From Agromyces albus (lineage in GTDB: Bacteria > Actinomycetota > Actinomycetes > Actinomycetales > Microbacteriaceae): DNA of 64,000 nucleotides. The DNA lies in assembly GCF_030815405.1 (NCBI RefSeq), contig NZ_JAUSWX010000001.1, positions 1,984,001-2,048,000 on the forward strand, read 5' to 3'. Under the pieces are notes generated by a model. That model was not told the DNA's origin. It was given only the letters and a program-made list of their open reading frames with translations, and made no database searches. Every line of letters begins with the position of its first letter. The first letter of the stretch is position 1. Made by a program: the position numbers and the translations under genes. Shown here one piece after another: positions 48,371-58,263 of the stretch.

Positions 48371-49036
48371 TCAGTACCAGCCGCCTGCTTGCGATTTCGC
48401 CCACGCTCCGCAAGGAGTGCCGTAGCGATCGGTGATGTACATCAAACCCCACTCGATCTGCGTTCCCGCGTTCGTCTCCCAGTCCGCGCCGGCGACGGCC
48501 ATCTTGGACCCTGGAAGCGCCTGCGGGATGCCATAGGCACCGCTCCCCGCGTTATACGCGTTCACTCGCCAGCCCGATTCCTTGCTCCACAGCGCCACGA
48601 GGCAGTCGAACTCCGACGAACCCCACCCTCGAGCCGCGACGGCTCCTGCGGCATATGCCTGCGCGGAGCCGGGATCGGGCGTCACGGCAGGCGGCGCCCA
48701 GCCGCTCTCGCTATCGGTGCTCGCCGGCGCGAGCTTCACGGGCTCGGGCTTCTTCTCGACGACGTAGGTCTCCTGGCCGACTGCGATCGTGTGCGCGTCG
48801 CCGACCTCGACCGTCTGCGGCTGCTCCCCGCCGAAGCGATCGCCGTCCCGGTTGAAATCGGACGAGGCGGTGGCGCCCGAGTACGGATCGACGACGTTCA
48901 CGAGCAGAAAGCTCACCGACGCGAGGAACGCGAATGTGACCGAGGCGGCTTGCTTGAGTCCGCCCTGCTTTCGAGTGCCCGATGACGGCGGGCGCCGCGC
49001 TTCGCCTATCTCGTCACTCCCAGCATCCGTAGCCAC
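48371..49036 (-). CDS. Lytic transglycosylase-like secreted protein
   Basis: 221 residues. One membrane helix (about 28-47) and an extracellular linker are followed by a C-terminal domain (about 140-221): FDCLVALWSKESGWRVNAYN holds the catalytic Glu, then SGAYGIPQALPGSKMA and IEWGLMYITDRYGTPCGAW. This is the transglycosylase-like fold seen in resuscitation-type and aggregation-promoting secreted proteins. It probably cuts peptidoglycan. The start is a GTG with TACACT nine bases upstream. Confidence 0.85.
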   Translation of the reverse strand: MATDAGSDEIGEARRPPSSGTRKQGGLKQAASVTFAFLASVSFLLVNVVDPYSGATASSDFNRDGDRFGGEQPQTVEVGDAHTIAVGQETYVVEKKPEPVKLAPASTDSESGWAPPAVTPDPGSAQAYAAGAVAARGWGSSEFDCLVALWSKESGWRVNAYNAGSGAYGIPQALPGSKMAVAGADWETNAGTQIEWGLMYITDRYGTPCGAWAKSQAGGWY

Positions 49037-49091
49037 AATTCGTCGAGTGTATCGGAGGGCGCGCTGACGCGTCGAACCGATCGGCGGGGAG

Positions 49092-49646
49092 TCATCGAAC
49101 GGCGAGCATCACGTCGACGACGGCGTCGAGCACGAGGTCGACCTGCGACTCGCGGTAGCCGCCCCGCTGTGTCTTGAAGACCACCGTGCGCACGTCTTCG
49201 AGCGAGATCGGCCATCCGTCACGGAAGTACCGAGTGAGCTTGTCGGCGAATCGATCGACCTCGCGCGTGCTGTACCCGAGCACCAGCGGGTTCACGCGAT
49301 CGAAGCGCTGGCCCTGTGGGCGCGCGAGGCGGTTGGCGACGACCTGCGCCGTCGTGCGGGCCTCGCGGAGCCAAGCCTCGTTGCCGTGGAGCCGGGCCGC
49401 CACCTGCCGCTCCTGGGCCGCGAACGCGTCCTCCAGGCGTTCGAGGGCTGCGTCGACGTGCGCGGTGGAATAGCCGCCCTTCTGCATGGCGAATGCGGTG
49501 AGGCGGATTCGCTCCGACGTCAGGGGCGGGTCATTCGGTCGCGCGGTGCCGTCGTAGGCGCGACGAGCGAGCTGGAGGAATTCCTCGACCTCCCTCGTGT
49601 CATACCCGAGGCGGGGCTTGCGTGTGCGAGGGAAGGTGGAGTTCAC
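49092..49646 (-). CDS. Protein with four DivIVA-type motifs
   Basis: 184 residues, cytoplasmic. Four short motifs of the DivIVA N-terminal kind: LGYDTREVEEFLQLARRAY, KGGYSTAHVDAALERLEDAF, LGYSTREVDRFADKLTRYF and RGGYRESQVDLVLDAVVDVM. There is no long coiled coil. GTG 49646 lies 6 nt after GATAAT, so a leaderless start is used rather than the longer frame. The role could be in polar growth or cell division; unknown. It lies next to cdsA. Confidence 0.75.
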   Translation of the reverse strand: MNSTFPRTRKPRLGYDTREVEEFLQLARRAYDGTARPNDPPLTSERIRLTAFAMQKGGYSTAHVDAALERLEDAFAAQERQVAARLHGNEAWLREARTTAQVVANRLARPQGQRFDRVNPLVLGYSTREVDRFADKLTRYFRDGWPISLEDVRTVVFKTQRGGYRESQVDLVLDAVVDVMLAVR

Positions 49647-49658
49647 CGCACCATTATC
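49647..49658 (-). promoter_or_regulatory. Leaderless -10 element
   Basis: GATAAT on the minus strand (49653-49658), exactly 6 nt before GTG 49646. Confidence 0.5.
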
Positions 49659-49666
49659 GCGGACGA

Positions 49667-50653
49667 TCAGCCGAAGATCCGGAAGGCGACGAACGCGACT
49701 GCGGCCGACGGCAGGATGGAGTCGAGCCGATCGAGGAATCCGCCGTGGCCCGGGAGCCAGGAGCTCATGTCCTTGATGCCGATGTCGCGCTTGACGAGCG
49801 ACTCGACGAGGTCTCCGAGCGTCGCGCTCAGGAAGATCGCGGTTCCGAAGATGACGCCGAACCACCACGTGTTGCCGAGCATGAGCGTCGAGAGGAGCAC
49901 CCCGGCGAGAAGGCTCGTCGCGGCGCCACCCGCGAAGCCCTCCCACGTCTTCTTCGGGCTGATCACGGGCGCCATGGGATGCTTTCCGAACATGAGCCCG
50001 AAGGCATAGGCGCCGGTGTCGGCCGAGACCGCGGTGACGATGAATGCCAGCGTCCACCATTGGCCGCCCTCGGCCGCCGTGAGTACCACGGCGAAGGTCG
50101 CGAGGAACGTGACGTAGCCCTGCACGAACGCGCCGGCCGCGATATCGCGCACGAGTGCTCGCCGTGTGGTCGCCCGGAAGGCGGGAAGGGCCTGTTCGGC
50201 GAGCCGCCAGATGGTCACGACGATGACGCCGCCGAGCACCGCGAGCAGTTGTCCGCCGGCTCCCCCGTAGTAGGCGATCGGAACCGCGACGACGGCGGCG
50301 ATGACCGTCGGGATGCGGGGAACCAGGAAGCCGCCCTTGCGAAGCGCTTGCGCCAGTTCGTAGCTCGCGAAGCCGGCGATCACGACCGCGAAGACCATGA
50401 AGAGCTCTTTGATCACGAGCAGGCTGAGCAGCAGGGCGCCGCCGAAGGCGAGGCCGATGATCACGGCGAGGATCAGGTTGCGGCCTGTGCGGGCGTTGAT
50501 CTTCTCCTGCGCATGGTCGAACTGCGCCTTCGACGCCTCGAACTGACGCTCGAGATCGGCCTTCCTGGCGTGTACCTGCGCGCGGAACTCGTCACGCGAG
50601 GTTCGCTCATGCCCCCCGGCGTCCGACTGATCCTCTTCTGGGACGCCCGACAT
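49667..50653 (-). CDS. cdsA: Phosphatidate cytidylyltransferase
   Basis: 328 residues: a charged cytoplasmic N-terminus (about 1-55) and eight or so membrane helices. SPKKTWEGFAGGAATSLLAG and LVKRDIGIKDMSSWLPGHGG, then FLDRLDSILPSA, form the CDP-alcohol signature. It makes CDP-diacylglycerol for phospholipid synthesis. The ATG follows GAGGGAACATC. It follows frr by 9 bp in the pyrH-frr-cdsA operon. Confidence 0.96.
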   Translation of the reverse strand: MSGVPEEDQSDAGGHERTSRDEFRAQVHARKADLERQFEASKAQFDHAQEKINARTGRNLILAVIIGLAFGGALLLSLLVIKELFMVFAVVIAGFASYELAQALRKGGFLVPRIPTVIAAVVAVPIAYYGGAGGQLLAVLGGVIVVTIWRLAEQALPAFRATTRRALVRDIAAGAFVQGYVTFLATFAVVLTAAEGGQWWTLAFIVTAVSADTGAYAFGLMFGKHPMAPVISPKKTWEGFAGGAATSLLAGVLLSTLMLGNTWWFGVIFGTAIFLSATLGDLVESLVKRDIGIKDMSSWLPGHGGFLDRLDSILPSAAVAFVAFRIFG

Positions 50654-50662
50654 GATGTTCCC

Positions 50663-51217
50663 TCAGACCTCGAGAAGTTCGGCTTCCTTGCGCTTCAGCG
50701 CGTCGTCGATCGAGTCGACGTTGGTCTTCGTGATCTGCTCGAGCTCCTTCTCGGCGCGCGACACCTCGTCATCGCCGACCTCGCCCTTGAGGGAGTCGAG
50801 GTCGTCTTTCGCCTTGCGACGGATGTTGCGAACGGACACCTTGGCGTCCTCCGCCTTTCCGCGCACGATCTTGACGTACTCCTTGCGACGCTCCTCGGTC
50901 AACTCGGGCAGCGTCACCCGGATGATGTTGCCGTCGTTCGACGGGTTGGCGCCGAGGTTCGGGGTGTCGCGGATCGCCTGCTCGATGTCGCGGAGCGCTC
51001 CCTTGTCGTAGGGCGTGACGAGGAGGGTACGGGCCTCTGGGTTCTGCAACGACGCGAGCTGTGCGAGCGGCGTCGGGGTGCCGTAGTAGCTCACCATGAT
51101 CTTCTGGAAGAGCTGGGGATTCGCCCGCCCGGTGCGTACGGATCCGAAGTCGTCTTTGGCAACCTCGACAGCCTTCTTCATACGTGCGGTGGCATCGGAA
51201 AGTACATCCGCGATCAC
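50663..51217 (-). CDS. frr: Ribosome recycling factor
   Basis: 184 residues, the usual length. [20 protein letters not shown] is the conserved core, and [20 protein letters not shown] the second signature. It splits post-termination ribosomes with EF-G. The start is a GTG after AGAAGGAG. Middle gene of pyrH-frr-cdsA. Confidence 0.98.
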   Translation of the reverse strand: MIADVLSDATARMKKAVEVAKDDFGSVRTGRANPQLFQKIMVSYYGTPTPLAQLASLQNPEARTLLVTPYDKGALRDIEQAIRDTPNLGANPSNDGNIIRVTLPELTEERRKEYVKIVRGKAEDAKVSVRNIRRKAKDDLDSLKGEVGDDEVSRAEKELEQITKTNVDSIDDALKRKEAELLEV

Positions 51218-51250
51218 GGGAACTCCTTCTGGTTCGCTACTCGGGACAGT

Positions 51251-52009
<759 letters not shown>

Positions 52010-52098
52010 TCAAAACTACTGCTTCGTGCGCTGCGGCGCAGTGCCGGGTGGTGCCGTCTCACGGATGGCTCACGAGTGTTCGCACCGCAGACAGCAAA

Positions 52099-52130
52099 GG
52101 AGTCCGGATCGCTGCTGCGATCCGGACTCC
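52099..52130 (-). terminator. Terminator of rpsB-tsf
   Basis: A perfect 13-bp stem GGAGTCCGGATCG/CGATCCGGACTCC with a 6-nt CTGCTG loop, 10 bp after the tsf stop. On the minus strand it is followed by TTTGCTGT. Confidence 0.9.
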
Positions 52131-52140
52131 CCTGTGGCAC

Positions 52141-52971
52141 TTACGCGCCGACCTTGAAGCGAGCGAAGTCGCTCACCGTGAGGCCTGCATCCTTGACCAC
52201 CTTGCTGACCGAGAGCTTGTTGTCCTTGGCGTAGTCCTGCTCGAGCAGTGCGACCTGCTTGAAGTAGGCGCCGAGACGGCCCTCGATGATCTTCGGGAGC
52301 GCAGCCTCGGGCTTGCCCTCCTCGCGAGAGATCTGCTCGACGATCGCGCGTTCCTTCTCGACCGCGTCAGCCGGGACGTCCTCGCGTGCGAGGTACTCGG
52401 GGTTGGCGAACGAGATGTGCTGAGCGACGCTGCGCGCCGTCTCAGCGTCGTCACCGGCGAATCCGAGCACGACGCCGACCTGCGGCGGCAGGTCTTTCGA
52501 CGTCTTGTGCAGGTAGATCGAGAACTGCTCGCCCTTGACGAGGCGGATGCGTCGAAGCTCGACCTTCTCGCCGAGGATCGCAGCCTCTTCGTTGATCACA
52601 TCAGCGACGGTCTTGCCGTCGGCCGGAGCGGCGAGTGCCGCCTCGACCGAGTCCGCACGGGCTGCGGCGACGGCCGCGAGCACGCGGTCGGCCAGGCCGA
52701 CGAACTTGTCGCCCTTGGCGACGAAGTCCGTCTCGCACGCGAGCTCGATCAGGGTCGCGGTGCCGTCGCCGTTGTCGACGGCGGCCACGAGGCCCTCGGC
52801 GGTGGAGCGGTCGGCGCGCTTGGCGTTGCCCTTCGCGCCCTTCAGGCGGAGGACCTCGACCGCCTTCTCGATGTCACCGTCGGCCTCCACGAGTGCGTTC
52901 TTCGTGTCGACCATGCCGGTGCCGAGGCGCTCGCGCAGGCTCTTGACGTCTTCGAGAGTGAAATTGGCCAT
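52141..52971 (-). CDS. tsf: Elongation factor Ts
   Basis: 276 residues. It exchanges GDP for GTP on EF-Tu. N-terminal UBA-like helix region with TGMVDTKNALVEADGDIEKA and the core KGDKFVGLADRVL are typical; the TDFVAKGDKF segment contacts EF-Tu. CAGGAG precedes the ATG. It follows rpsB by 26 bp and ends at a strong terminator. Confidence 0.98.
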   Translation of the reverse strand: MANFTLEDVKSLRERLGTGMVDTKNALVEADGDIEKAVEVLRLKGAKGNAKRADRSTAEGLVAAVDNGDGTATLIELACETDFVAKGDKFVGLADRVLAAVAAARADSVEAALAAPADGKTVADVINEEAAILGEKVELRRIRLVKGEQFSIYLHKTSKDLPPQVGVVLGFAGDDAETARSVAQHISFANPEYLAREDVPADAVEKERAIVEQISREEGKPEAALPKIIEGRLGAYFKQVALLEQDYAKDNKLSVSKVVKDAGLTVSDFARFKVGA

Positions 52972-52997
52972 ATCCGGATGTCTCCTGGCTCGTGGTC

Positions 52998-53170
52998 TTA
53001 CTTGGACTCGGCGGCGGCCTCAGCGGCCTCGGGTGCAGCGGCCTCGGCCTCGGCGGCCTCGGGTGCCTCAGCCTCGACGACCTCGGCCTCGGCGGCCTCA
53101 GGTGCGGCGACCTCGGCCTCGGCGGCCTCAGGTGCAGCAGCTTCGACGTCGGCGGCCGACTCGGTCGCGG
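52998..53170. repeat. Coding repeats for the S2 Ala/Glu tail
   Basis: Units around GGCCTCGGCCTCGGCGGCCTC-like sequence recur and encode APEAAEAE blocks. Such DNA is likely to vary in length between strains. Confidence 0.6.
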
Positions 53171-54044
53171 CCTCGTCGGTGGCTTCAGCGGAAACAGCCT
53201 CGACGACCTCGGAGACCTCTTCGGCCTCAGCGGTCGCGGCGTCGACCTTGGCGGTCTCGGGCGAGGACTGCTCGGGGGTCTGAGCCTGGAGGAGCTCCGC
53301 CTCCCACTCGGCGAGCGGCTCGACGGCCGAGACGTTGCCCTCGGCCTCGGGCTTCTGGTGACGCTCGATGAGGCCCTCCGCCGCAGCGTCGGCGATGATG
53401 CGGGTGAGCAGGCTCACGGAACGGATCGCGTCGTCGTTGCCCGGGATCGGGTACTGCACCTCGTCGGGGTCGCAGTTCGTGTCGAGGATGCCGATGACGG
53501 GGATGCCGAGCTTCTTGGCCTCGTCGATCGCGAGGTGCTCCTTCTTGGTGTCGACCACCCAGAGGGCCGACGGCGTCTTCGACAGGTTGCGGATGCCGCC
53601 GAGCGACTTGTGCAGCTTGTCGAGCTCGCGCTTCTTGATGAGGAGTTCCTTTTTGGTGAACCCGCTCGTGGTGCCTTCGAAGTCGAGCTCCTCGAGCTCC
53701 TTCATGCGCGCAAGGCGCTTGGAGACCGTGGTGAAGTTCGTGAGGAGACCGCCGAGCCAACGCTGGTTGACGAAGGGCTGGCCGACGCGCGTCGCCTGCT
53801 CGGCGATGGACTCCTGGGCCTGCTTCTTGGTGCCGACGAAGAGGATCGTGCCGCCGTGGGCGACCGTGTCTTTGACGAAGTCGTAGGCCTTGTCGATGTA
53901 GCCGAGCGACTGCTGCAGGTCGATGATGTAGATGCCGGAACGCTCGGTGAAGATGAATCGCTTCATCTTCGGGTTCCAACGGCGGGTCTGGTGCCCGAAG
54001 TGAACGCCGCTGTCGAGCAGCTGGCGGATGGTGACGACGGCCAT
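52998..54044 (-). CDS. rpsB: 30S ribosomal protein S2 with long acidic tail
   Basis: 348 residues. The S2 core ([20 protein letters not shown] to about 255) includes [16 protein letters not shown] and [20 protein letters not shown]. From about 270 a repetitive Ala/Glu tail ([20 protein letters not shown] and similar) adds nearly 80 residues. ATG 54044 matches the S2 N-terminus; the longer frame is unsupported. First gene of rpsB-tsf. Confidence 0.97.
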   Translation of the reverse strand: MAVVTIRQLLDSGVHFGHQTRRWNPKMKRFIFTERSGIYIIDLQQSLGYIDKAYDFVKDTVAHGGTILFVGTKKQAQESIAEQATRVGQPFVNQRWLGGLLTNFTTVSKRLARMKELEELDFEGTTSGFTKKELLIKKRELDKLHKSLGGIRNLSKTPSALWVVDTKKEHLAIDEAKKLGIPVIGILDTNCDPDEVQYPIPGNDDAIRSVSLLTRIIADAAAEGLIERHQKPEAEGNVSAVEPLAEWEAELLQAQTPEQSSPETAKVDAATAEAEEVSEVVEAVSAEATDEAATESAADVEAAAPEAAEAEVAAPEAAEAEVVEAEAPEAAEAEAAAPEAAEAAAESK

Positions 54045-54198
54045 GAGCCGCACTCCTTTGTTCTCAGTTGTCGCTCCGGCCGGCGGCCGAGAGCCCTGGT
54101 GCCCGGCACGGCTCCGCCCGCTCCGAAGAGGGGACTGAATGGAGTCGTCGGCCGAAATGGCACGCGTAGTCACCCCGGCGGACCGAGGTGCTCTCGAC

Positions 54199-54227
54199 AC
54201 TCTATCATCGGCACTCGTCCTCCCCAA
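54199..54227 (-). promoter_or_regulatory. Promoter of rpsB-tsf
   Basis: TTGGGG (minus strand, 54222-54227) and TAGAGT (54199-54204) with exactly 17 nt between them. The predicted leader is about 150 nt, in keeping with an autoregulated ribosomal-protein mRNA. Confidence 0.5.
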
Positions 54228-54303
54228 CCGCGCGCGGCGGCCCGGTCGCCACCGTTTCGATTCCTTCGCGACGGATGCCTCCGCGCTCATCGAGCATCGG
54301 AAC

Positions 54304-54903
54304 ATGACCGAGCTCCCCGTCACGGCACCTCCTCGCAGCGCCCGTTCAGGCACGGCACTGTCGGTCGCCGCGGCATCCGTCCTCATCGTCGGCACCCTTG
54401 CCGCGTTCACCGCCGTGACGCCGCCCGCCGCGGAGGCACTCGGCCTCCGTACCGGCGAGCCGGCCGAGGCCTCATCGCCGCCGGTCAGCCATCCCCACAT
54501 GTGGAGGTGGCCGGTCCCGCCGCCCATCCAGGTCGTGTCTCCGTTCCGCGCGCCGCCGACGCCCTATGCGGCCGGCCACCGCGGCATCGATCTCCAGGCG
54601 GCGGCAGGTGCCGTCGTCACCGCTCCGGCAGCCGGCACCGTGAGTTACGCCGGCATGGTCGCCGGCCGAGGGGTCGTCGCGATCGATCACGGCGACGGCG
54701 TCGTGAGTGCCATCGAGCCCGTTGACGCGCTCGTCGCGGCCGGCACCCCCGTGGCGGCGGGCGATCTGCTCGGCACGGTCGCCTCTGGCGGGCACTGCGC
54801 GTCGGAATGCGTGCACTTCGGCGTGCGAGTGCACGGCGAGTACGTGTCGCCGTTCCTGTTCCTCGGCGGCCTCCCGCGAGCGGTGCTCCTGCCTAGGCCG
54901 TGA
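54304..54903 (+). CDS. Secreted M23-type peptidase-like protein
   Basis: 199 residues with one N-terminal hydrophobic export segment (about 18-45). The LytM/M23 domain has HRGID (His92, Asp96), the first metal ligands. The final HxH motif reads CVH (Cys169-Val-His171) with a nearby Cys165 ([15 protein letters not shown]). The Cys165/Cys169 pair could form a disulfide or substitute for a ligand. It may cut or only bind peptidoglycan. The start is uncertain: ATG 54304 lacks a clear ribosome site. Divergent from rpsB. Confidence 0.8.
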   Translation: MTELPVTAPPRSARSGTALSVAAASVLIVGTLAAFTAVTPPAAEALGLRTGEPAEASSPPVSHPHMWRWPVPPPIQVVSPFRAPPTPYAAGHRGIDLQAAAGAVVTAPAAGTVSYAGMVAGRGVVAIDHGDGVVSAIEPVDALVAAGTPVAAGDLLGTVASGGHCASECVHFGVRVHGEYVSPFLFLGGLPRAVLLPRP

Positions 54904-54906
54904 GCG

Positions 54907-55863
54907 TCAGGCGCGCGGGTGCGCCGTGCGATAGCTCTGCTTCAGCCGTTCGGCCGAGACGTGGGTATAGATCTGAGTTGTGCCGAGGCTCGCGTGACCG
55001 AGGAACTCCTGCACCGCGCGCAGGTCGGCACCCCCGTCGAGGAGGTGCGTCGCGGCGCTGTGACGGAAGGCGTGCGGTCCGCTCGGTCCCGTGCCCGGAA
55101 TCGACGAGAGCACCTCGGTCACGACACGGTAGACGCTCCTGACGCCCATCCGAGCGCCGCGCGCCCCGAGGAACACCGCATTCGTCGCGGCGAGCGCACC
55201 GCGCTCGGGCTCAGCCGCCGCAGCGGCAGCCGCAGCGTTCGCCGCAGCGAGGATGGCGGGTCGCCCCTGGTCGAGATAGCGGTCGAGCGCTCGGGCCGCC
55301 GGGGCGCCGTAGGGCACGACGCGTTCCTTGGAGCCCTTGCCGACGACCAGTACCGTCCTGCGCCGACGATCGATCGCCGCGAGATCGAGACCCACGAGCT
55401 CCGAGACGCGAAGTGCCGACGCATAGAGCACTTCGACGATCGCACTGTCGCGCATCGCAATGGGATCGTCGGTCGAGGCGGCGCGCTCGAGTGCAGTGAG
55501 CGCAGCGGCAAGCGCCTGCTGGGTGACCACCCTCGGCAGGGTGCGTTGCGCGCGCGGCGCCCTGAGGCGAAGTCCCGGGTCGGCCGCGATGAGGCCGCGA
55601 CGCAGGAGCCACGCGGTGAATCCGCGGGCGGATGCCGCTCGCCGTGCGATGCTCGCTCGCGCGAGTCCGCGCTCGGTGGCGCCCCACAGCCAGTCGCGGA
55701 GGAGTGCGAGATCGATCGCGGAGGCCTCGGTGGCGCCCCGCTCCCCCGCGAACGCGACGAGCTCGATGAGATCGCCGCGGTATGCCGCCACGGTGTGCTC
55801 GGAGTACCCGCGCTCGGTTCGCACGTGCGCGAGGTAGTCGTCGAGCAGGGTGTCGAGATTCAC
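54907..55863 (-). CDS. xerC: Tyrosine recombinase XerC
   Basis: 318 residues. N-terminal SAM-like DNA-binding domain (1-105) and a catalytic domain with Arg152 (ALRVSELVG), Lys176 ([10 protein letters not shown]), His264-x-x-Arg267 ([12 protein letters not shown]), His290 and the nucleophile Tyr299. It resolves chromosome dimers with XerD at dif. A poly-Ala insert (about 206-217) is unusual. Its position beside dprA fits XerC of this family. Confidence 0.93.
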   Translation of the reverse strand: MNLDTLLDDYLAHVRTERGYSEHTVAAYRGDLIELVAFAGERGATEASAIDLALLRDWLWGATERGLARASIARRAASARGFTAWLLRRGLIAADPGLRLRAPRAQRTLPRVVTQQALAAALTALERAASTDDPIAMRDSAIVEVLYASALRVSELVGLDLAAIDRRRRTVLVVGKGSKERVVPYGAPAARALDRYLDQGRPAILAAANAAAAAAAAEPERGALAATNAVFLGARGARMGVRSVYRVVTEVLSSIPGTGPSGPHAFRHSAATHLLDGGADLRAVQEFLGHASLGTTQIYTHVSAERLKQSYRTAHPRA

Positions 55864-55930
55864 GGCTCCAGCCTGCCCCTCGATGGCCTATACCGTGCTG
55901 AGGCTCGCACGAACAGCGCGCGATCGCCGG

Positions 55931-56842
55931 TCATGCGACGCCGGGAGGCTTTCGCGAGAAGCGCTCCAGCCTGGCCTCTGGCGAGAGCGCCTCGATCTCG
56001 GCGAGGAACTCGGCACTGAAGTTCGTGACCACGGGAAACGCACCGATCGGCACGACCGACGTGGTGAAGCCGTCGTCGAAGAGATGCACGAGGGTGAACG
56101 AGCGGCCCCCGTCGATACCCGCGAGCTCGCGGGTGGGCGCTGAGAGGTCCATCGTGTAGGCGGTTGCTCCGGCGACCGACACCGGGACGCCGGCGAACAT
56201 GCCGTTGGTGGCGTAGTGCAGGTGGCCTCCGAGGATGAGCCGCACGTCACGGCCGGCGATCACCTCGGCGAGTTCGTCTTGCCCGCGCAGCTCGAGCAGG
56301 TCCATGAGGGCGAGCGGCGTCGCGATCGGAGCATGGTGCATCGCGAGTACCGTGCCGAGTGGCGCGGGATCCGCGAGAGCGGCATCGAGCCAGGCGATCG
56401 TCGATGCGTCGAGCAGGCCGTGGTGGTACCCCGGCACAGTCGTGTCGAGCGCGATGACGCGGAGCCCCGACACGTCGGTGATGCGATTGACCGGGGAATC
56501 GCTCGGCGCCTCGCCGAGGAGGTCGCGCCGGAACGCACCGCGTTCGTCGTGATTGCCCATCACCCAGCTGAGCTCGGCGCCGGCCGAACTCGCGAGCGGT
56601 TCGAGGAGCTCGCGGGCGATGCGGTACGCGTCGGGTTCCCCGAGATCCGCGACATCGCCGGTCACGGCGATCGCGTCGAGGCGGTCACCAAGTCGGCGCA
56701 GCTGCGACACCGTCTGCTCCAGCGCGCGCACGGTGTCGGCGACTCCGCCGAGCGGTGCACCGCCTTGGAGCAAGTGCGTGTCGCTCACGTGGGCGATCAC
56801 CTGACGCGCTGCCGGATACCTCCCGAACTGCGGATACTGCAT
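55931..56842 (-). CDS. Metallophosphoesterase, cyclic-nucleotide phosphodiesterase-like
   Basis: 303 residues. Calcineurin-like metal motifs: HVSDTHLLQGG, AVTGDVADLGEP, VMGNHDERG, MHHAP and LGGHLHYATNG. This is the CpdA/Rv0805 class, which can hydrolyse 3',5'-cAMP, though some act on other phosphodiesters. The ATG follows GAAGGGGGTC. It stands between xerC and dprA, all on the minus strand. Confidence 0.88.
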   Translation of the reverse strand: MQYPQFGRYPAARQVIAHVSDTHLLQGGAPLGGVADTVRALEQTVSQLRRLGDRLDAIAVTGDVADLGEPDAYRIARELLEPLASSAGAELSWVMGNHDERGAFRRDLLGEAPSDSPVNRITDVSGLRVIALDTTVPGYHHGLLDASTIAWLDAALADPAPLGTVLAMHHAPIATPLALMDLLELRGQDELAEVIAGRDVRLILGGHLHYATNGMFAGVPVSVAGATAYTMDLSAPTRELAGIDGGRSFTLVHLFDDGFTTSVVPIGAFPVVTNFSAEFLAEIEALSPEARLERFSRKPPGVA

Positions 56843-56929
56843 GCCGACCCCCTTCGGGGCCAGCCTAAGCCGAGCCTCCGACGGGTGCCCTCACGGCGCG
56901 CCACGGCCCCGTCACGCCGCGCGGGCGGG

Positions 56930-56986
56930 CCCCTCATGTCGGGGCGGGCCCCTCATCTCGCGCGGACGACCCCTCATCTCGCGCGG
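56930..56986. repeat. Direct repeats over the dprA stop codon
   Basis: Three copies of CCCCTCATCTCGCGCGG-like sequence begin at 56930 (diverged), 56949 and 56970, spaced 19 and 21 bp. The dprA stop (TCA on this strand, 56974-56976) is in the third copy, and each downstream copy repeats it. Confidence 0.75.
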
Positions 56987-58263
56987 GCCCGCCGCCAGCC
57001 CTCGGAGTGTCGCACGGCCACCCCATCTGCCTCGAGGGCACCGAGCACGCTCATGACCGCCGTCGCGGCCATGCCGCAGCGCTTCGCGACCTCACCGAGC
57101 GAGCGCGGGCTCCGCACGCTGAGCGCATCGAGGACGCGCACGGCGTCGGGCGACGCAGCGGCGGCGTATCGCCGGCCACCGCCGGCACTCGTACCGGCAT
57201 GCCCACCGGCCGCGGCCTGCCCGCGCTGCACATTCGCCACGGCCTCGCCGCTCGGACGCACGCCGGATCCGTGATCGCCGACGAGTTCGGCCATCTGCCC
57301 GGCGTCGACGACGCACACGGCGTTGTACTCGCGGAGGAGGCGGTGGCAACCACCTGACGCCGGACTCGTAACCGGTCCGGGCACCGCGCCGAGCGGGCGC
57401 CCGAGCGCTGCGGCGTGACCGGCGGTGTTGAGCGAACCCGAGCGAACCCCCGCCTCGAGTACGACCGTCGCCTCGCTCGCGGCCGCGATGAGTCGATTGC
57501 GCTGGAGGAAGCGCCACTTCGTCGGAGCCGCACCGCATCCGAGCTCGGAGACGACCGCGCCGGTCGCGGCGATGCGTGAGAGCAGCGCTTCATGGCCCAT
57601 CGGGTAGAAGCGGTCGACCCCGCCTGCGAGGAACGCGACGGTGACACCATCACTCGCGAGCGCCGATCGGTGCGCCATGCCGTCGATGCCGTAGGCGCCG
57701 CCTGACACGATGGTGAACCCGCGATCGACGAGCCCTGCGGATGCCTCCATCGCCACATGCTCGCCGTAGCCCGTGGCGGCACGCGCCCCGACGAGGGCGA
57801 GCGACGGCCGGCCGTGGTTCAGGGCGTCGGCGCGGCCGCGAATCCACAGCACAAGCGGCGCGTGCACCCCGAGCTCGTCGACGCCGGACGGCCACTCGGG
57901 ATCGCCGGGAATGAGCAGGCGCGCGTCGACGCGCGCAGCTTGTGCGAGCGAGCGGACGAACGCCGCGTGGTCGACGCGGGGCAGCCATCGCTCGAGGCCC
58001 GCCGCCGCCTCGCGTTCATCGAGCGACTCGCCGGCCTCCGCGACACGAGCGGCGAGCCGTTCGGCCGGCACGGACTCGAGCAGCAGCTCGGCGCTCTCGG
58101 CCGCGCCGAGCGCAGCGACGACGCGACCGAGGAGCCCGTCGCCGGGCTCAGCGACCGAACTGAGCAGCGAGCGGGCGAACGCCTCGAGCGACGCACCGTC
58201 GCCGCGGCGGATGGCGGAGACCTCGGCGGCCAGTCGTGCCGCCGAATGCTTCACGATGCTCAT
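56974..58263 (-). CDS. dprA: DNA-processing protein DprA
   Basis: 429 residues. It binds ssDNA and loads RecA in natural transformation. Rossmann-like core from PSLALVGARAATGYGEHVAM to SGGAYGIDGMAHRSAL and RNRLIAAASEATVVLEAG. An N-terminal extension and a C-terminal winged helix (RSLGEVAKRCGMAATAVMSV) flank it. The start overlaps the comM stop (ATGA). Confidence 0.95.
   Translation of the reverse strand: MSIVKHSAARLAAEVSAIRRGDGASLEAFARSLLSSVAEPGDGLLGRVVAALGAAESAELLLESVPAERLAARVAEAGESLDEREAAAGLERWLPRVDHAAFVRSLAQAARVDARLLIPGDPEWPSGVDELGVHAPLVLWIRGRADALNHGRPSLALVGARAATGYGEHVAMEASAGLVDRGFTIVSGGAYGIDGMAHRSALASDGVTVAFLAGGVDRFYPMGHEALLSRIAATGAVVSELGCGAAPTKWRFLQRNRLIAAASEATVVLEAGVRSGSLNTAGHAAALGRPLGAVPGPVTSPASGGCHRLLREYNAVCVVDAGQMAELVGDHGSGVRPSGEAVANVQRGQAAAGGHAGTSAGGGRRYAAAASPDAVRVLDALSVRSPRSLGEVAKRCGMAATAVMSVLGALEADGVAVRHSEGWRRARAR

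Noticed and set aside
54907..55863. XerC-like recombinase as a mobile-element integrase
   Set aside because: It sits in a conserved housekeeping block beside dprA with no att repeats or cargo, so it is the chromosomal Xer protein.
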